DNA of 64,000 nucleotides, taken from positions 12,526 to 76,525 of the forward strand of contig CAUZRQ010000014.1 in the NCBI GenBank assembly GCA_963582065.1, in the 5' to 3' direction. The notes under the pieces were generated by a model. That model was given only the letters and a program-made list of their open reading frames with translations. It was not told the DNA's origin and did no database searches. Every line of letters starts with the position of its first letter. The first letter of the stretch is position 1. The translations under genes were made by a program, and so were the position numbers. Of the stretch, positions 17,433 through 26,778 are shown piece after piece. Source of the DNA: UBA8437 sp963582065. GTDB lineage: Bacteria > Planctomycetota > Planctomycetia > Planctomycetales > Planctomycetaceae.

Positions 17433-18365
17433 TTAAATCGAATCTTCGGCCCTCAGGTTGCCCTGCTGGAAGGCGTTGGCCATCGCCTGGGGCACCTCGG
17501 CTTCGGCCAGTACCACCTCGGCGCGGTTCTCGACCGTTTCGGCCTTCATCTCCTGTTCCTGGGCCACGGCTTGAGCACGGCGTTCCTCGGCCTTGGCCCG
17601 AGCGACCCGCATGTCGGCCTCGGCCTGGTCGGCCTGCAGCCTCGCCCCGACGTTTTCACCCACGTCGATGTCGGCGATGTCGATTGAAACGATTTCGAAG
17701 GCCGTCTGGGAATCGAGGCCCTTGTCGAGTACGGCCTTGGCGATCAGCATCGGCTGTTCGAGGACGCGTTCGTGGGAGTCGGAGGATCCGATCGCGCTGA
17801 CGATGCCCTCACCCACCCGTGCGATCACGGTTTCTTCGGTCGCACCGCCGACCAGCTGAGAGAGGTTGGTGCGGACGGTCACCCGGGCACGGGCTTTCAA
17901 CTGGATCCCGTTCTTGGCGACGCCGTCGAGCGTGTGGCGGCCGTGTCGCGAAGGGTCGGGACAGTCAATCACCTTGGGGTCGACGCTGGTCCGGACGGCA
18001 TCGAGAACGTCACGGCCGGCCAGGTCGATCGCCGCGGCAGTGTCCCAGTTCAATCCCAGCCGCGCCCGCGTGGCGGCGATCAGCGACTGGACAACCCGCA
18101 GGATGTTGCCGCCGGCCAGGTAGTGCGCCTCCAGGCCCTTGGTCTCGACGTCGGTGAGACCCGCCTGGACCGCCATGATCCGAGCCTGGACCACGACGTG
18201 TGGATTGATTCTCATCAGCCGCATCAGCACCAGATTCAGTGGCCCGATTTTTGCGCCACTGGTCAACGCCCGGATCCACGTCGGGAACAACGGCACCAGC
18301 AGCCAGAGGAAGACGAGAAACAACATCCCGCCGATGAAGATCACAGGCCAGAGAAATGGAGACAT
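17433..18365 (-). CDS. floA: Flotillin-like protein FloA
   Basis: 310 aa. FloA forms membrane foci that organise lipid microdomains. The start at 18365 has AAGGA ~9 nt upstream and places the single membrane anchor at once (WPVIFIGGMLFLVFLWLLVPLF). The SPFH-type core follows with the FloA-typical TSGAKIGPLNLVLMRLMRINP, GLEAHYLAGGNILRVV and SIDIADIDVGENVGARLQADQA, then the Glu/Ala-rich C-terminal helix. The length is close to the ~330 aa family norm. The NfeD-like partner common in other bacteria is not next to it. It is divergent from the RidA gene across 212 bp. Confidence 0.93.
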   Translation of the reverse strand: MSPFLWPVIFIGGMLFLVFLWLLVPLFPTWIRALTSGAKIGPLNLVLMRLMRINPHVVVQARIMAVQAGLTDVETKGLEAHYLAGGNILRVVQSLIAATRARLGLNWDTAAAIDLAGRDVLDAVRTSVDPKVIDCPDPSRHGRHTLDGVAKNGIQLKARARVTVRTNLSQLVGGATEETVIARVGEGIVSAIGSSDSHERVLEQPMLIAKAVLDKGLDSQTAFEIVSIDIADIDVGENVGARLQADQAEADMRVARAKAEERRAQAVAQEQEMKAETVENRAEVVLAEAEVPQAMANAFQQGNLRAEDSI

Positions 18366-18577
18366 AGGGTCAATTCCTTCGAATCCACGATTTGCGCTCC
18401 CACGCGATCGACGCGGAAACACTTATCGCCCCATTCTAGGTCTCAGAGTTCAGCGTGCAAGCGGCTGACGCTCCGTGGCCGATTCTCGTTTGGCACGGCC
18501 GACGCCAATCCGTATGCTCGGAGCCGATTCGGGTTGGCCGACAGGCCAGTCTCGTAGAGACCGACCAGGAGAAACCG

Positions 18578-19039
18578 ATGAGTGCCGAAGCCAGGATTGC
18601 TGAACTGGGTCTCGAACTGCCGACCCCCCCGACCCCCGGCGGTACCTACATGCCGGTCGTGCAGGTCGGCGATATCTGCTACGTCTCGGGTCACGGCCCG
18701 GTGCAGACCGACGGCACGATGATCACCGGCAAGGTGGGTGAGGAGATGGGTGAGGAGGAGGCGAACGCCGCGGCACGTGTCGTCGGGCTGGCCATCCTCG
18801 CCACGCTCCGGGCACACCTCGGGAGCCTCGACCGCATCACCCGCTTCGTCAAGGTGCTGGGGATGGTCAACTGCACCCCCGATTTCGGCACACAACCGCA
18901 GGTCATCAACGGTTTCAGCGACCTGGTGGTCGAGGTGTTCGGCGAGAACGGTCGTGCGGCCCGCAGCGCCGTCGGCATGGGAGCTCTGCCGGGGAACATC
19001 CCGGTCGAGATCGAGGTGATCGTCCAGGTCGCCGACTGA
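18578..19039 (+). CDS. RidA (YjgF/YER057c/UK114) family protein
   Basis: 153 aa from the ATG at 18578, which has AGGAG ~7 nt upstream. RidA proteins are small trimeric deaminases that hydrolyse reactive enamine/imine intermediates from PLP enzymes or amino-acid oxidases. Family features are VGDICYVSGHGPV, the helix ending in GLAILATLRAHLGSLDRITRFVK, the Arg in ARSAVGMGALPGN and the C-terminal VEIEVIVQVA strand. It belongs to the longer ~150 aa subgroup. An FAD-dependent amine/amino-acid-type oxidase follows 77 bp downstream on the same strand; the two could work together. Confidence 0.9.
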   Translation: MSAEARIAELGLELPTPPTPGGTYMPVVQVGDICYVSGHGPVQTDGTMITGKVGEEMGEEEANAAARVVGLAILATLRAHLGSLDRITRFVKVLGMVNCTPDFGTQPQVINGFSDLVVEVFGENGRAARSAVGMGALPGNIPVEIEVIVQVAD

Positions 19040-19116
19040 TCTTTCCCCCGACCGCCCACACCGGGTACAAGGTCGCTGGAGGCGGACGCGTCGTCGGCTC
19101 ACCAGGACCCCAGGCC

Positions 19117-20367
19117 ATGGCACGACCGGACGTGGTGATCTTCGGAGGCGGCGTCGCCGGTCTCTGGCTGCTCGATGAACTCGTCCGGCGGGGCCACGAC
19201 GCGGTGCTGCTGGAGGCCTCGCGATTGGGAAGCGGCCAGAGCATCGCGGCCCAGGGAATCATTCACGGTGGACTGAAGTACTCGCTGGCGGGCACCACCA
19301 CCGCTTCGGCACTGGGCATCAGGCAGATGCCCGGTGTCTGGGCCGACTGCCTGGCCGGACGCCGCGACCCCGATCTCAGTGATGTCATCGTTCGCAGCCA
19401 GACATGCCTGCTCTGGCGCGGGAAATCGCTGGGATCGCGACTCGGTTTTCTCGGGGCCCGGCTGGGTCTCGAAGTCACCCCGCGGCCGGTTGCCCCGGGC
19501 GATTGTCCCGATGTGCTTGTCGATCACCCCGGCACGGTGGCGGTGATCGACGAACCGGTGATCGATCCGGCCAGCCTGCTCGCGTGCCTGGCCGCTCGGC
19601 ATCTCTGCCGGCTGTTCCTCTACGATCCGGTTCGCACCGACTGGCGACTGTCCGGGCCCGGACAGGTCACCGACCTGAGGATTCGGCACCCGTGGGACAG
19701 TCTTCCGGGTGCCACGCTGCAAATCGCTCCCCGGTCTGTCGTGCTGGCCGCCGGAGCCGGAAACGCGATGCTCCGCGAGCGGGCGGAACTGTCCACCGGG
19801 GCGATGCAGAGGCGAGCGTTGCACATGGTGATGGTGCGGGGGGAAGCCGGGAGTCTGCCCGAACTCTGCGGGCACCAGGTCGATGGTGCTCACACGCGAA
19901 TGACGATCACGTCGTCGATCGATTCGGGTGGTCGCACCGTCTGGCAACTGGGCGGGCAGGTGGCCGAGGACGGCGTGGCGATGGAGCGGCGGGAACTGGT
20001 CGCCCACGCTGCGAGAGAACTGGCCGAGGTCCTGCCGGGGCTGGATCGTGTGCCGCTGGAGGCGACCTCCTACCGGGTGGACCGTGCCGAGGCAGCGACC
20101 CAAGACGGACGACGTCCCGCGACCCAGAGCCTGCTGGTTGATGGCAACACGATCACCGTCTGGCCCACCAAGCTGGCCCTGGCACCGGCACTTGCCCAAC
20201 AGGTTGCCGGGGCCCTGGATCATCTCCCGCCGCCGGCCGTTGCCGGTGTTTCGGTGGATCTCGAGACAATCGACTGGCCACGTCCGGAGGTGGCTCGACC
20301 GCCGTGGGAAACGGCGACCGACTGGGTGCCGCTGGCGACCGCTGGAGATTCGCGGCAGGCCGCTTGA
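19117..20367 (+). CDS. FAD-dependent oxidoreductase (DAO family)
   Basis: 416 aa. N-terminal Rossmann FAD site GGGVAGLWLLDELVRRGHDAVLLEAS, with the acidic residue at the end of the second strand. It is followed by SGQSIAAQGIIHGGLKYSL, a loop like that of glycerol-3-phosphate dehydrogenase and D-amino-acid oxidase relatives. A second FAD-contact strand (SVVLAAGAGNAML) is near residue 210. Substrate unknown. AGGA precedes the ATG. The gene sits between RidA and an aldo/keto reductase on the same strand, suggesting oxidation of an amine or hydroxy compound with RidA clearing the imine product. Confidence 0.85.
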   Translation: MARPDVVIFGGGVAGLWLLDELVRRGHDAVLLEASRLGSGQSIAAQGIIHGGLKYSLAGTTTASALGIRQMPGVWADCLAGRRDPDLSDVIVRSQTCLLWRGKSLGSRLGFLGARLGLEVTPRPVAPGDCPDVLVDHPGTVAVIDEPVIDPASLLACLAARHLCRLFLYDPVRTDWRLSGPGQVTDLRIRHPWDSLPGATLQIAPRSVVLAAGAGNAMLRERAELSTGAMQRRALHMVMVRGEAGSLPELCGHQVDGAHTRMTITSSIDSGGRTVWQLGGQVAEDGVAMERRELVAHAARELAEVLPGLDRVPLEATSYRVDRAEAATQDGRRPATQSLLVDGNTITVWPTKLALAPALAQQVAGALDHLPPPAVAGVSVDLETIDWPRPEVARPPWETATDWVPLATAGDSRQAA

Positions 20368-20402
20368 GACCGGATGCCGGTTGCGAGGTCCGAGACCCGA
20401 AC

Positions 20403-21155
20403 ATGAACACTCGCCCGCTGGGACGCACCGGCCTGGAAGTTTCCCCGCTGGGGTTCGGAGCCTTCAAGATCGGTCGCAACCAGGGGAGCAAGTACGAGCG
20501 GACCTACGAGTTGCCCGACGAATCGGGTGTCGCGGAGTTGCTGGGTCGTGTCCTGGGACTGGGCATCACCTACATCGACACCGCCCCCGCCTACGGGCTC
20601 AGCGAAGAACGTCTTGGACGGGTCCTGGCCGATCACCCGTCCCGACCGGTGATCTCGACCAAGGTCGGTGAGACGTTTCAGGACGGTGTGTCGACGTACG
20701 ATTTCTCGGCCGAGGCGACTCGGGCGAGTGTCGAGCGGAGTGCCCGGCGACTGGGTCGCGAGATGCTCGACGTGGTCCTGGTCCACTCCGACGGCAACGA
20801 CCTGTCGATCCAGGACGCCACCGGCGTGGTGGGGACGCTGTTGGAACTGAAGGCCGAGGGCCTGGTCAGAGCGGTTGGCTTCTCGGGCAAGACCGTCGAC
20901 GGGGCGCGGCGGGCGATCGAGTGGGCCGACGTGCTGATGGTCGAGTATCACCGGGAGGACCGGTCGCACGAGACGGTGATTCGTGAGGCCCACGAGCGGG
21001 GGATCGGTGTGGTTGTCAAGAAGGGACTCGCATCCGGGCGTCTGCCACCGGCCGAGTCGATCCGGTTCGTACTCGGTCAGCCGGGTGTCAGTTCGTTGAT
21101 CGTCGGAAGCCTGAATGCCAGGCACCTGGCCGAGAACGTGGCCGCGGCGGGGTGA
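20403..21155 (+). CDS. Aldo/keto reductase
   Basis: 250 aa from the ATG at 20403, preceded by GAGG. The (beta/alpha)8 reductase opening RPLGRTGLEVSPLGFGAFKIG is clear. The catalytic tetrad is visible as Asp and Tyr in YIDTAPAYG, Lys in ISTKVGE and His in LVHSDG. The NADP-site end is GVSSLIVGSLNARHLAEN. At 250 aa it is shorter than the usual 300-330 aa family members, lacking some peripheral helices. It follows the FAD oxidoreductase after 35 bp and is probably in the same operon. Confidence 0.92.
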   Translation: MNTRPLGRTGLEVSPLGFGAFKIGRNQGSKYERTYELPDESGVAELLGRVLGLGITYIDTAPAYGLSEERLGRVLADHPSRPVISTKVGETFQDGVSTYDFSAEATRASVERSARRLGREMLDVVLVHSDGNDLSIQDATGVVGTLLELKAEGLVRAVGFSGKTVDGARRAIEWADVLMVEYHREDRSHETVIREAHERGIGVVVKKGLASGRLPPAESIRFVLGQPGVSSLIVGSLNARHLAENVAAAG

Positions 21156-21179
21156 TCCCGGGTGATGGGGCGGCCCGGG

Positions 21180-22115
21180 TCAACCCGCCGCCAACTCCAG
21201 CAACCGGTCGGCCAGTGCCACCTCGGTGCCGGCCAACCCCAACGAGCAGAAGAGCGTGACCTGGTCGTCGGAGGTGCGGCCCGCCACGGCACCCGAGATC
21301 ACCTCGCCCAACGACACGACCCGTTCGGCATCGGGTGTGCCCGCCACCAGGAACCGGTCGCCGTAGTCGTCCAACTGGGCCGGGGCGTCGGTGACCAGCA
21401 CGTCGGCCGCCTGGTACAGGGCGACCGGCAGTTCGCTGCTGTCCCGGAACTTCGGACCGACGTTCTGCACGTGGGTTCCCGCCGCGATCCAGTCGGCCTC
21501 GAGCACCGGATTGTCGCTGACCGTCGAACAGATCACCACGTCGGCGTTGGCCACCGCCTGCTGGGCCGAATCGGCCGGTTCGATGTCCATGCCGACCGAC
21601 CCGGACATCTCGCGGCAGAACTCCCGGCATCGTGCCGCGGTTCGGCTGAAGGCCCGGATCCGGGTGAACTCCCGCACCGCACACGCGGCCGCCAACTGGG
21701 TGCGAGCCTGTTTGCCGGTGCCGACCAGGGCGAGCGTTAGGGCGTCGGCCCGGGCGAGGGTGTCGACGGCGGCCCCACCGATGGCGCCTGTTCTCAGCGG
21801 TCCCAGGGCGCGGCCGGCGACCAGTCCCAGCAGCGACCCGTTGGCCGTGTCGAAGACGGCGACCAGTTCGTCCCGCTCGGCGCTGCCGAAGTGTGCCATG
21901 TCATAGACGCGGAAGCCGATCCGACCGCCGGCCGGGTCCGAGTAGGCACCGGCGGTGAAGACCAACTGGCCCCACTCCAGCGGGGCCGCCAGGCGGGCCG
22001 GCGCCACCTGGGTGCCGGCCGCGTGCCGACGAAACGCCTCGGCCATCACCTCGACCGATTCGGACATCGTGATCAGTCGCTCGACATCCCCGTCACCCAG
22101 TACCCGCACCGTCAT
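21180..22115 (-). CDS. Ornithine cyclodeaminase / mu-crystallin family protein
   Basis: 311 aa. The family includes ornithine cyclodeaminase, alanine dehydrogenase of the archaeal type, ketimine reductases and tauropine-type enzymes. The start at 22115 has GGGAG ~8 nt upstream. The dinucleotide-binding loop is LALVGTGKQARTQLAA; further matches are NADVVICSTVSDNPVLEADW, GTHVQNVGPKF and a C-terminal SLGLAGTEVALADRLL. The N-terminal region has GFRVYDMAH where many relatives carry a catalytic Lys, so a reductase activity with a different acid/base is possible. Divergent from surE. Confidence 0.85.
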   Translation of the reverse strand: MTVRVLGDGDVERLITMSESVEVMAEAFRRHAAGTQVAPARLAAPLEWGQLVFTAGAYSDPAGGRIGFRVYDMAHFGSAERDELVAVFDTANGSLLGLVAGRALGPLRTGAIGGAAVDTLARADALTLALVGTGKQARTQLAAACAVREFTRIRAFSRTAARCREFCREMSGSVGMDIEPADSAQQAVANADVVICSTVSDNPVLEADWIAAGTHVQNVGPKFRDSSELPVALYQAADVLVTDAPAQLDDYGDRFLVAGTPDAERVVSLGEVISGAVAGRTSDDQVTLFCSLGLAGTEVALADRLLELAAG

Positions 22116-22201
22116 CGACCTACTCCCCGACACCAATCGCAGTTGTTACACTCGGCCGCGTCGATTTTACGCCAGTTCCCCGTCACCGCCAGTTCGAGCC
22201 G
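22116..22201. promoter_or_regulatory. Divergent intergenic region (cyclodeaminase family / surE)
   Basis: 86 bp between two outward-facing start codons must carry both promoters. It is less GC-rich than the flanking genes around 22137-22170 (CAATCGCAGTTGTTACACTC). I cannot assign -35/-10 boxes with confidence. Confidence 0.4.
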
Positions 22202-22966
22202 ATGCCGATGAGATTCCTGCTGACCAATGATGACGGAATCGGGGCGCCGGGGCTGGAGTTGTTGTCCGAGGTGGCCGCCGAGTTCGGCGAGGTGGCGGTC
22301 GTGGCCCCCGACGAGCCGCTTTCGGGTTGCAGTCACCGCGTGACGGTCGAGAAGCCGCTGACGCTCCAATCACACGGCCGCGACCGGTTCTCGATTAACG
22401 GGACCCCCGCCGATTGTGTCCGTATCGGGTTGATCGAGCAGCAGCTCGAGGTCGACTGGGTGCTCTCGGGGGTCAACGCCGGTGCCAACCTCGGGGTCGA
22501 CGTCTACATGTCGGGCACGGTGGGAGCGACCCGCGAGGCGGGGCTGTTTCACGTGCCGGCGATAGCGCTGTCGCTGTTCATCCGCCAATACGGCCCTTTC
22601 GACTGGTCGACGGTGGCGCCGATGCTTCGCAGGACGCTCGAGAATCTGTTCGAGCGACGCCCGGCCACCGGGGGGTACTTCAACGTCAACTTTCCCGATC
22701 CGCGTGAGGTGACCGGAGAGCCGCGGCTGGTCGAGTGCTCGCTCGATCCTCACCCTCTCCCGGTTGCCTACCACCCCGCCGGACAGGGAGTGCTCTACGG
22801 GATCGACTACTACAACCGCCCACGCGATCCCGGCGGGGACGTCGACGTCTGTTTCAACGGCGGCATCAGTCTGACCGAGGTGATTCCGGTCTGCGCGGCA
22901 CAGGCCGCGGCCGATTCGTCGTGGAGGCTGCGAGCCGCCGGCGACGGCGTCGGTGAAAACGGCTGA
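22202..22966 (+). CDS. surE: 5'/3'-nucleotidase SurE
   Basis: 254 aa, the usual SurE length. SurE removes phosphate from nucleoside monophosphates using a divalent metal. The metal site is the N-terminal LLTNDDGIGAPGL with two adjacent Asp (10 and 11), plus the Ser in PLSGCSHRVT and the Asn in SGVNAGANLG. GTPADCVRIG and MSGTVGATREA are further family hallmarks. Starts at 22202 or 22208 (MRFLL) are both possible; the first has GAG at close range. Confidence 0.96.
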   Translation: MPMRFLLTNDDGIGAPGLELLSEVAAEFGEVAVVAPDEPLSGCSHRVTVEKPLTLQSHGRDRFSINGTPADCVRIGLIEQQLEVDWVLSGVNAGANLGVDVYMSGTVGATREAGLFHVPAIALSLFIRQYGPFDWSTVAPMLRRTLENLFERRPATGGYFNVNFPDPREVTGEPRLVECSLDPHPLPVAYHPAGQGVLYGIDYYNRPRDPGGDVDVCFNGGISLTEVIPVCAAQAAADSSWRLRAAGDGVGENG

Positions 22967-22995
22967 GACCCGATTCTCATCCCGGGCCGGCCCTA

Positions 22996-23928
22996 CTACT
23001 TCTTCTTCGCGGTCTTCTTCGCCTTTTTCTTCGCCTTCGGTTTCGGGTCGACCCGCACGCCGACCTTCTTCAAGGCGGCAATCTGGCCGCCCTTGGCGGC
23101 GTCCGAGAGCGGGTTGCCCGAGACGTAGAGATTCCAGTAGGGAGCGAAACGGCGGTCGCCCTTGGCGTCCTTCTGGGCCATCGTCACCAGGGGCCCGAGG
23201 TCGGTCACCTTGTTGCCTTCCAGGAACGTGTACCGCAGCTCGGTCATGTTTCCCAGGGCCGTGACGTCCTTGACCTGGTTGTTTCGCAGCGCGAGGTTGG
23301 CGACCCACTTGAGGCCCTTCAGCGGGGCCAGGTCGGCGACCTGGTTGTTGTCGAGATAGAGGCTCGAGAGCTTCTCGAGACCCTTCAACGGGGCGACCGA
23401 GGCGACCTTGTTGTTGCTGAGGTACAGGGCCGAGAGCTTCTTGAGTCCGCCCAGGCCGTCGAGCTTGGCCACCTGGTTGTGCTCCAACTGCAGGTACTGC
23501 AACTTGGCCAGGTCCTTCAGCGCGGCGATGTCGGCGATCTTGTTGTTCGAGAGGTCCAGCGACTGGACGTTCTTGAGTCCGGCCAGCGGCTTCAGGTCAC
23601 TGATGCCGTTCTTCGAGAGGTTGATCAGGGCCAGGTTGGGGCACTTTTCCAGACCGGAGAGGTTGGTGATCTCCTTGCCGGGCGCCTCGAGAAAGAAGAT
23701 CGTCTTCAGGTCGGCTTCCTGGATCTGGTCGGTCTTGGCCTGCTTCTTCTTCAGGATCGCCTTGATGACGGCCTGGAGCTTCGCGTCGGGGAAGATCTTC
23801 TTGGCCGCCGGGGCTTTCTTGGCGGCCTTTTTGTCCTTCTTGTCCTTCTTGTCCTGGGCGGTGGCGGGTCCACCGAGAAGGATCAACAGCAGAGCGGTGA
23901 GAGCGAAGAGGCTGGTCAGTCGACGCAT
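22996..23928 (-). CDS. Secreted leucine-rich-repeat protein with basic C-terminal tail
   Basis: 310 aa from the ATG at 23928, with a clear signal peptide (MRRLTSLFALTALLLILLGGPATA-QD). After a Lys/Asp/Ala-rich linker (KKDKKDKKAAKKAP), residues ~75-270 hold about eight 22-residue SDS22/internalin-type repeats of the form LxxLxxLxLxxNxIxDIxxLxxL, such as LKNVQSLDLSNNKIADIAAL. The C-terminus is again lysine-rich (KPKAKKKAKKTAKKK). LRR solenoids bind proteins; extracellular adhesion or scaffolding is likely. Repeats in the middle are near-identical. Convergent with surE, 29 bp apart. Confidence 0.88.
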   Translation of the reverse strand: MRRLTSLFALTALLLILLGGPATAQDKKDKKDKKAAKKAPAAKKIFPDAKLQAVIKAILKKKQAKTDQIQEADLKTIFFLEAPGKEITNLSGLEKCPNLALINLSKNGISDLKPLAGLKNVQSLDLSNNKIADIAALKDLAKLQYLQLEHNQVAKLDGLGGLKKLSALYLSNNKVASVAPLKGLEKLSSLYLDNNQVADLAPLKGLKWVANLALRNNQVKDVTALGNMTELRYTFLEGNKVTDLGPLVTMAQKDAKGDRRFAPYWNLYVSGNPLSDAAKGGQIAALKKVGVRVDPKPKAKKKAKKTAKKK

Positions 23929-24031
23929 GATGGGTGTTCCCGGGTGACTCTTGAGAAGTGTCGTTTGAGTTCGTCTTGGTTTCTTCAGTGTAATCCGCCG
24001 TGCGAGCCGTGGACAAGCGACTGGGCGTGGC

Positions 24032-25405
24032 TCAGTCGTCGCGGTTGGCCAGCAGCACCTGGAACCCCCCGTCTCCGGGGCAACCCGGGACATGCCGTAT
24101 CACGTCGATCTGCTCGAACTCGGGACGTTTCTCCAGGAACTTCGCCACAAGTTCCTCGTTCTCGATCGGCTCGATGCTGCAGGTCGAGTAGACCAGTCGC
24201 CCGCCGGGTCCCAGTCTTTCGGCCGCCTGTTCCAGCAATTTCCATTGCAGCCCGGACAACCGCTCGGGTTCGTCGGGTTCCAGCCGCCAGCGAGCTTCGG
24301 GCCGTTTGCCCAGGACCCCGGTGTTGGAACAGGGCACATCGACCAGCACCGCATCGAACGGTCCCCGTGGCAGATCCTCGCCCGATTCGTCCACCGGCAC
24401 CGTCTCGATGATCGAGAGTCCCAAGCGGTCGGCGGCAGGAGCGATGAGTTCGAGTCGTCCGGGGTGTGAGTCGGCTGCCACGACCCGGCCGCGGTTCTCC
24501 ATCAGCTCGGCCAGGTGAGTCGACTTGGTCCCCGGCGCCGCGCACAGATCGAGCACCTGCTGCCCGGGCGCGGGGGCCAGCAGCCTGGCGGCCGCGGCGG
24601 CCGAGGGGTCCTGGACGGTGAAGTGGCCGTCGGCGAAACCGGGCAGACTCGGCACGTGGGCGGTGCCGTCCAGGCGGACCATCTGCGGGCTGTCGGTGAC
24701 TGTCGCGTCGACGGCGGCGGCGGCCAGGTCGGCCACCAACTGCTGACCGTCGGTCCGCAGCGGGTTGACCCGCAGCCAGGTCGCCGCCGGAGTGTTGAAC
24801 CACACCGCCATCCTCAACAGTTCGTCAAAATCGAATCGCGACGACCAGTTTCCGACCAGCCAGTCGGGCAGGCTGCCGGCAGTGGCGATGTACCCGTCGG
24901 GATCACTGTCGGGATCCGGCATCAGCGGGCTGGTCAGCCGCAGGAAATGGTCCCGCCTGGCGGGGATTGTGTCGGCTGCCGCCGCGTCGGCCGGTTTGTC
25001 GGAGATGTCGCGCTGCACCGATCGCAGCACACCGTTGGTGAAGCCGGTCCAGCGGGACTTGTCCAGCCACCGGCACAATTCGACGGTCTCGTGAATCGCC
25101 GCGTGGTGCGAATCGTGCGAGAGGAACAGCAGCTGGTAGGTGCCCAGTTGCAGCAGCGTCCACAGCGGTGGTTCGACCTGGTCCGGCGGCCGCTTCAGCC
25201 GCGGTTTGAGCACTGCGTCGAGAGTTGCCTGGCGACGGATCACCCCGTAAACCAGTTCGCTGGACAATCGGCGGTCGGCCGGAATCAGATCGCTCGCCTG
25301 CGAGAACGCCGATTCGAGCAGCGGGCCGGCGAAGCGGCCCGTCTGCCGCCACTGTCGGAGCACTCCGAAGGCGATCTGGCGTGCGGTTTTCGGGGGGGCC
25401 GTCAT
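24032..25405 (-). CDS. rsmB: 16S rRNA (cytosine-967-C5)-methyltransferase RsmB
   Basis: 457 aa from the ATG at 25405, which overlaps the aroA stop (ATGA). Residues ~1-140 are the NusB-like RNA-binding domain (TARQIAFGVLRQW, SSELVYGVIRRQ). The SAM-dependent methyltransferase domain follows, with motif I as VLDLCAAPGTKSTHLAEL, motif IV as VDVPCSNTGVLGKRPEARW (catalytic-site Cys) and motif VI as YSTCSIEPIENEELV (second Cys). This is the standard RsmB/Sun layout. Confidence 0.94.
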   Translation of the reverse strand: MTAPPKTARQIAFGVLRQWRQTGRFAGPLLESAFSQASDLIPADRRLSSELVYGVIRRQATLDAVLKPRLKRPPDQVEPPLWTLLQLGTYQLLFLSHDSHHAAIHETVELCRWLDKSRWTGFTNGVLRSVQRDISDKPADAAAADTIPARRDHFLRLTSPLMPDPDSDPDGYIATAGSLPDWLVGNWSSRFDFDELLRMAVWFNTPAATWLRVNPLRTDGQQLVADLAAAAVDATVTDSPQMVRLDGTAHVPSLPGFADGHFTVQDPSAAAAARLLAPAPGQQVLDLCAAPGTKSTHLAELMENRGRVVAADSHPGRLELIAPAADRLGLSIIETVPVDESGEDLPRGPFDAVLVDVPCSNTGVLGKRPEARWRLEPDEPERLSGLQWKLLEQAAERLGPGGRLVYSTCSIEPIENEELVAKFLEKRPEFEQIDVIRHVPGCPGDGGFQVLLANRDD

Positions 25406-26688
25406 CGACCGTCCTGACACAACCGCTCGAGATCGTCGAAGAAGCCGGGGTAGGTCTTTGCCGTGCAGTCCGGGTCGGCGATCACGATCCCCGGCGAAGC
25501 CAGCCCGGCCACCGCGAAGCTCATCGCCATCCGGTGATCGTCGTAGGTCTGGATCTCGCCGCCGGAAAGCGGCCCGGGATGGATCGTCAGCCCGTCGTCG
25601 TGTTGGTCGACGGCCAGGCCCAGTCGTTCCAGTTCGGTCACCATCGCGGTCACCCGGTCGGTTTCCTTGTGGCGAACATGAGCGATTCCGCGGATGCGGG
25701 TCGGGCCCGTGGCAAAGGCCGCCACCACCGCCAGTGTCTGGGCGGTGTCGCTGATCGTGTTCATGTCGACGTCGATCCCCACCAGGTCGCCGCCGGTGAC
25801 ACAAAGCCCCTCGGGAGTCGCCTCGACAGTGCACCCCATTCGGGCCAGGCAATCGGCAAATGCCACGTCGCCCTGCAGTGCTCCGGGGCCCAGGCCCTCG
25901 ACGGTCACGCGGCCCCCGGTCACCGCTGCGGCGGCCAGGAAATAGCTGGCCGCCGAGGCGTCGGGTTCGATGTCGAGCTCGATGGCGTCGTACCCGGTCG
26001 GTGACACCGTGAAGCTGCCCCGGGGATCCTCGACCACGTCGGCACCCATGCGGCCCATCAGGGCCACCGTCATGTCGACGTAGGGTCGCGAGACCAGGGG
26101 CCCGTCGACGACCAGCGTGACCGGGGCTGCCGCGGCGGGGGCGATCATCAGCAGGGCGCTGAGGAACTGGCTCGAGGTGTTTCCGGCGAGCGTCGCCCGT
26201 CCGCCGGCCAGGCCGTCCGACGCCACCGACACCGGCGGACAGCCGGTTCCGGCCGGACAGGTGACGTCGACCTGCAACTGGGACAGGGCCTCGACCAAAT
26301 CGCCGATCGGCCGCTGCCGCATTCGGGAGTTGCCATCGAGCGTGAAGTGACCGGTTCCCAGGGCGACCAGGGCGGTGAGGAACCGGATGCTGGTGCCGCT
26401 GTTCCGGAGATCCAGTTCGGCCGACCTGGTCGGCACCGTTCCAGCACCTCCAACGACCCGCACCTGGCCGTCGGTCGGCCCCTCGCTGATCTCGAATCCC
26501 AGGTTCGACAGTCCGTCGAGCATCATCCGCGTGTCGATGCTCTCCAGGACCCCGCTCAGCCGGGACTCGCCCCGGGCCATTGCGGCCAGCACCAACGCCC
26601 GGTTGCTCAGGCTCTTGGAGCCCGGTGGACGGATCGAACCGCTGACCGGCCGGGTGACCGGTTCGATGGGATATGGTGGAGAGACCAT
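25402..26688 (-). CDS. aroA: 3-phosphoshikimate 1-carboxyvinyltransferase (EPSP synthase)
   Basis: 428 aa. Sixth step of the shikimate pathway: transfers enolpyruvyl from PEP to shikimate-3-phosphate. Substrate-binding motifs are PPGSKSLSNRALVLAAMA, RNSGTSIRFL, DGNSRMRQRPIGDL, HVRHKETDRV and YDDHRMAMSFA. The start at 26688 (MVSPPYPIEP) is taken from the normal N-terminus of the family; a longer reading frame upstream lies opposite rlmB and is not real. It heads an aroA-rsmB operon with a 4-bp overlap. Confidence 0.96.
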   Translation of the reverse strand: MVSPPYPIEPVTRPVSGSIRPPGSKSLSNRALVLAAMARGESRLSGVLESIDTRMMLDGLSNLGFEISEGPTDGQVRVVGGAGTVPTRSAELDLRNSGTSIRFLTALVALGTGHFTLDGNSRMRQRPIGDLVEALSQLQVDVTCPAGTGCPPVSVASDGLAGGRATLAGNTSSQFLSALLMIAPAAAAPVTLVVDGPLVSRPYVDMTVALMGRMGADVVEDPRGSFTVSPTGYDAIELDIEPDASAASYFLAAAAVTGGRVTVEGLGPGALQGDVAFADCLARMGCTVEATPEGLCVTGGDLVGIDVDMNTISDTAQTLAVVAAFATGPTRIRGIAHVRHKETDRVTAMVTELERLGLAVDQHDDGLTIHPGPLSGGEIQTYDDHRMAMSFAVAGLASPGIVIADPDCTAKTYPGFFDDLERLCQDGR

Positions 26689-26778
26689 CGACGGGCTTGC
26701 CGCGGCAAACGGCAGTTTCCAGAATCGGGTACGGATGAGACCCGTCGTGGCGGGCCGGCAGTAGGCGAGGAATTCAGT
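26689..26778. promoter_or_regulatory. Divergent intergenic region (aroA / rlmB)
   Basis: 90 bp separate the aroA and rlmB start codons, so both promoters must lie here. GAGG before 26779 serves rlmB. No operator-like repeat is evident. Confidence 0.45.
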
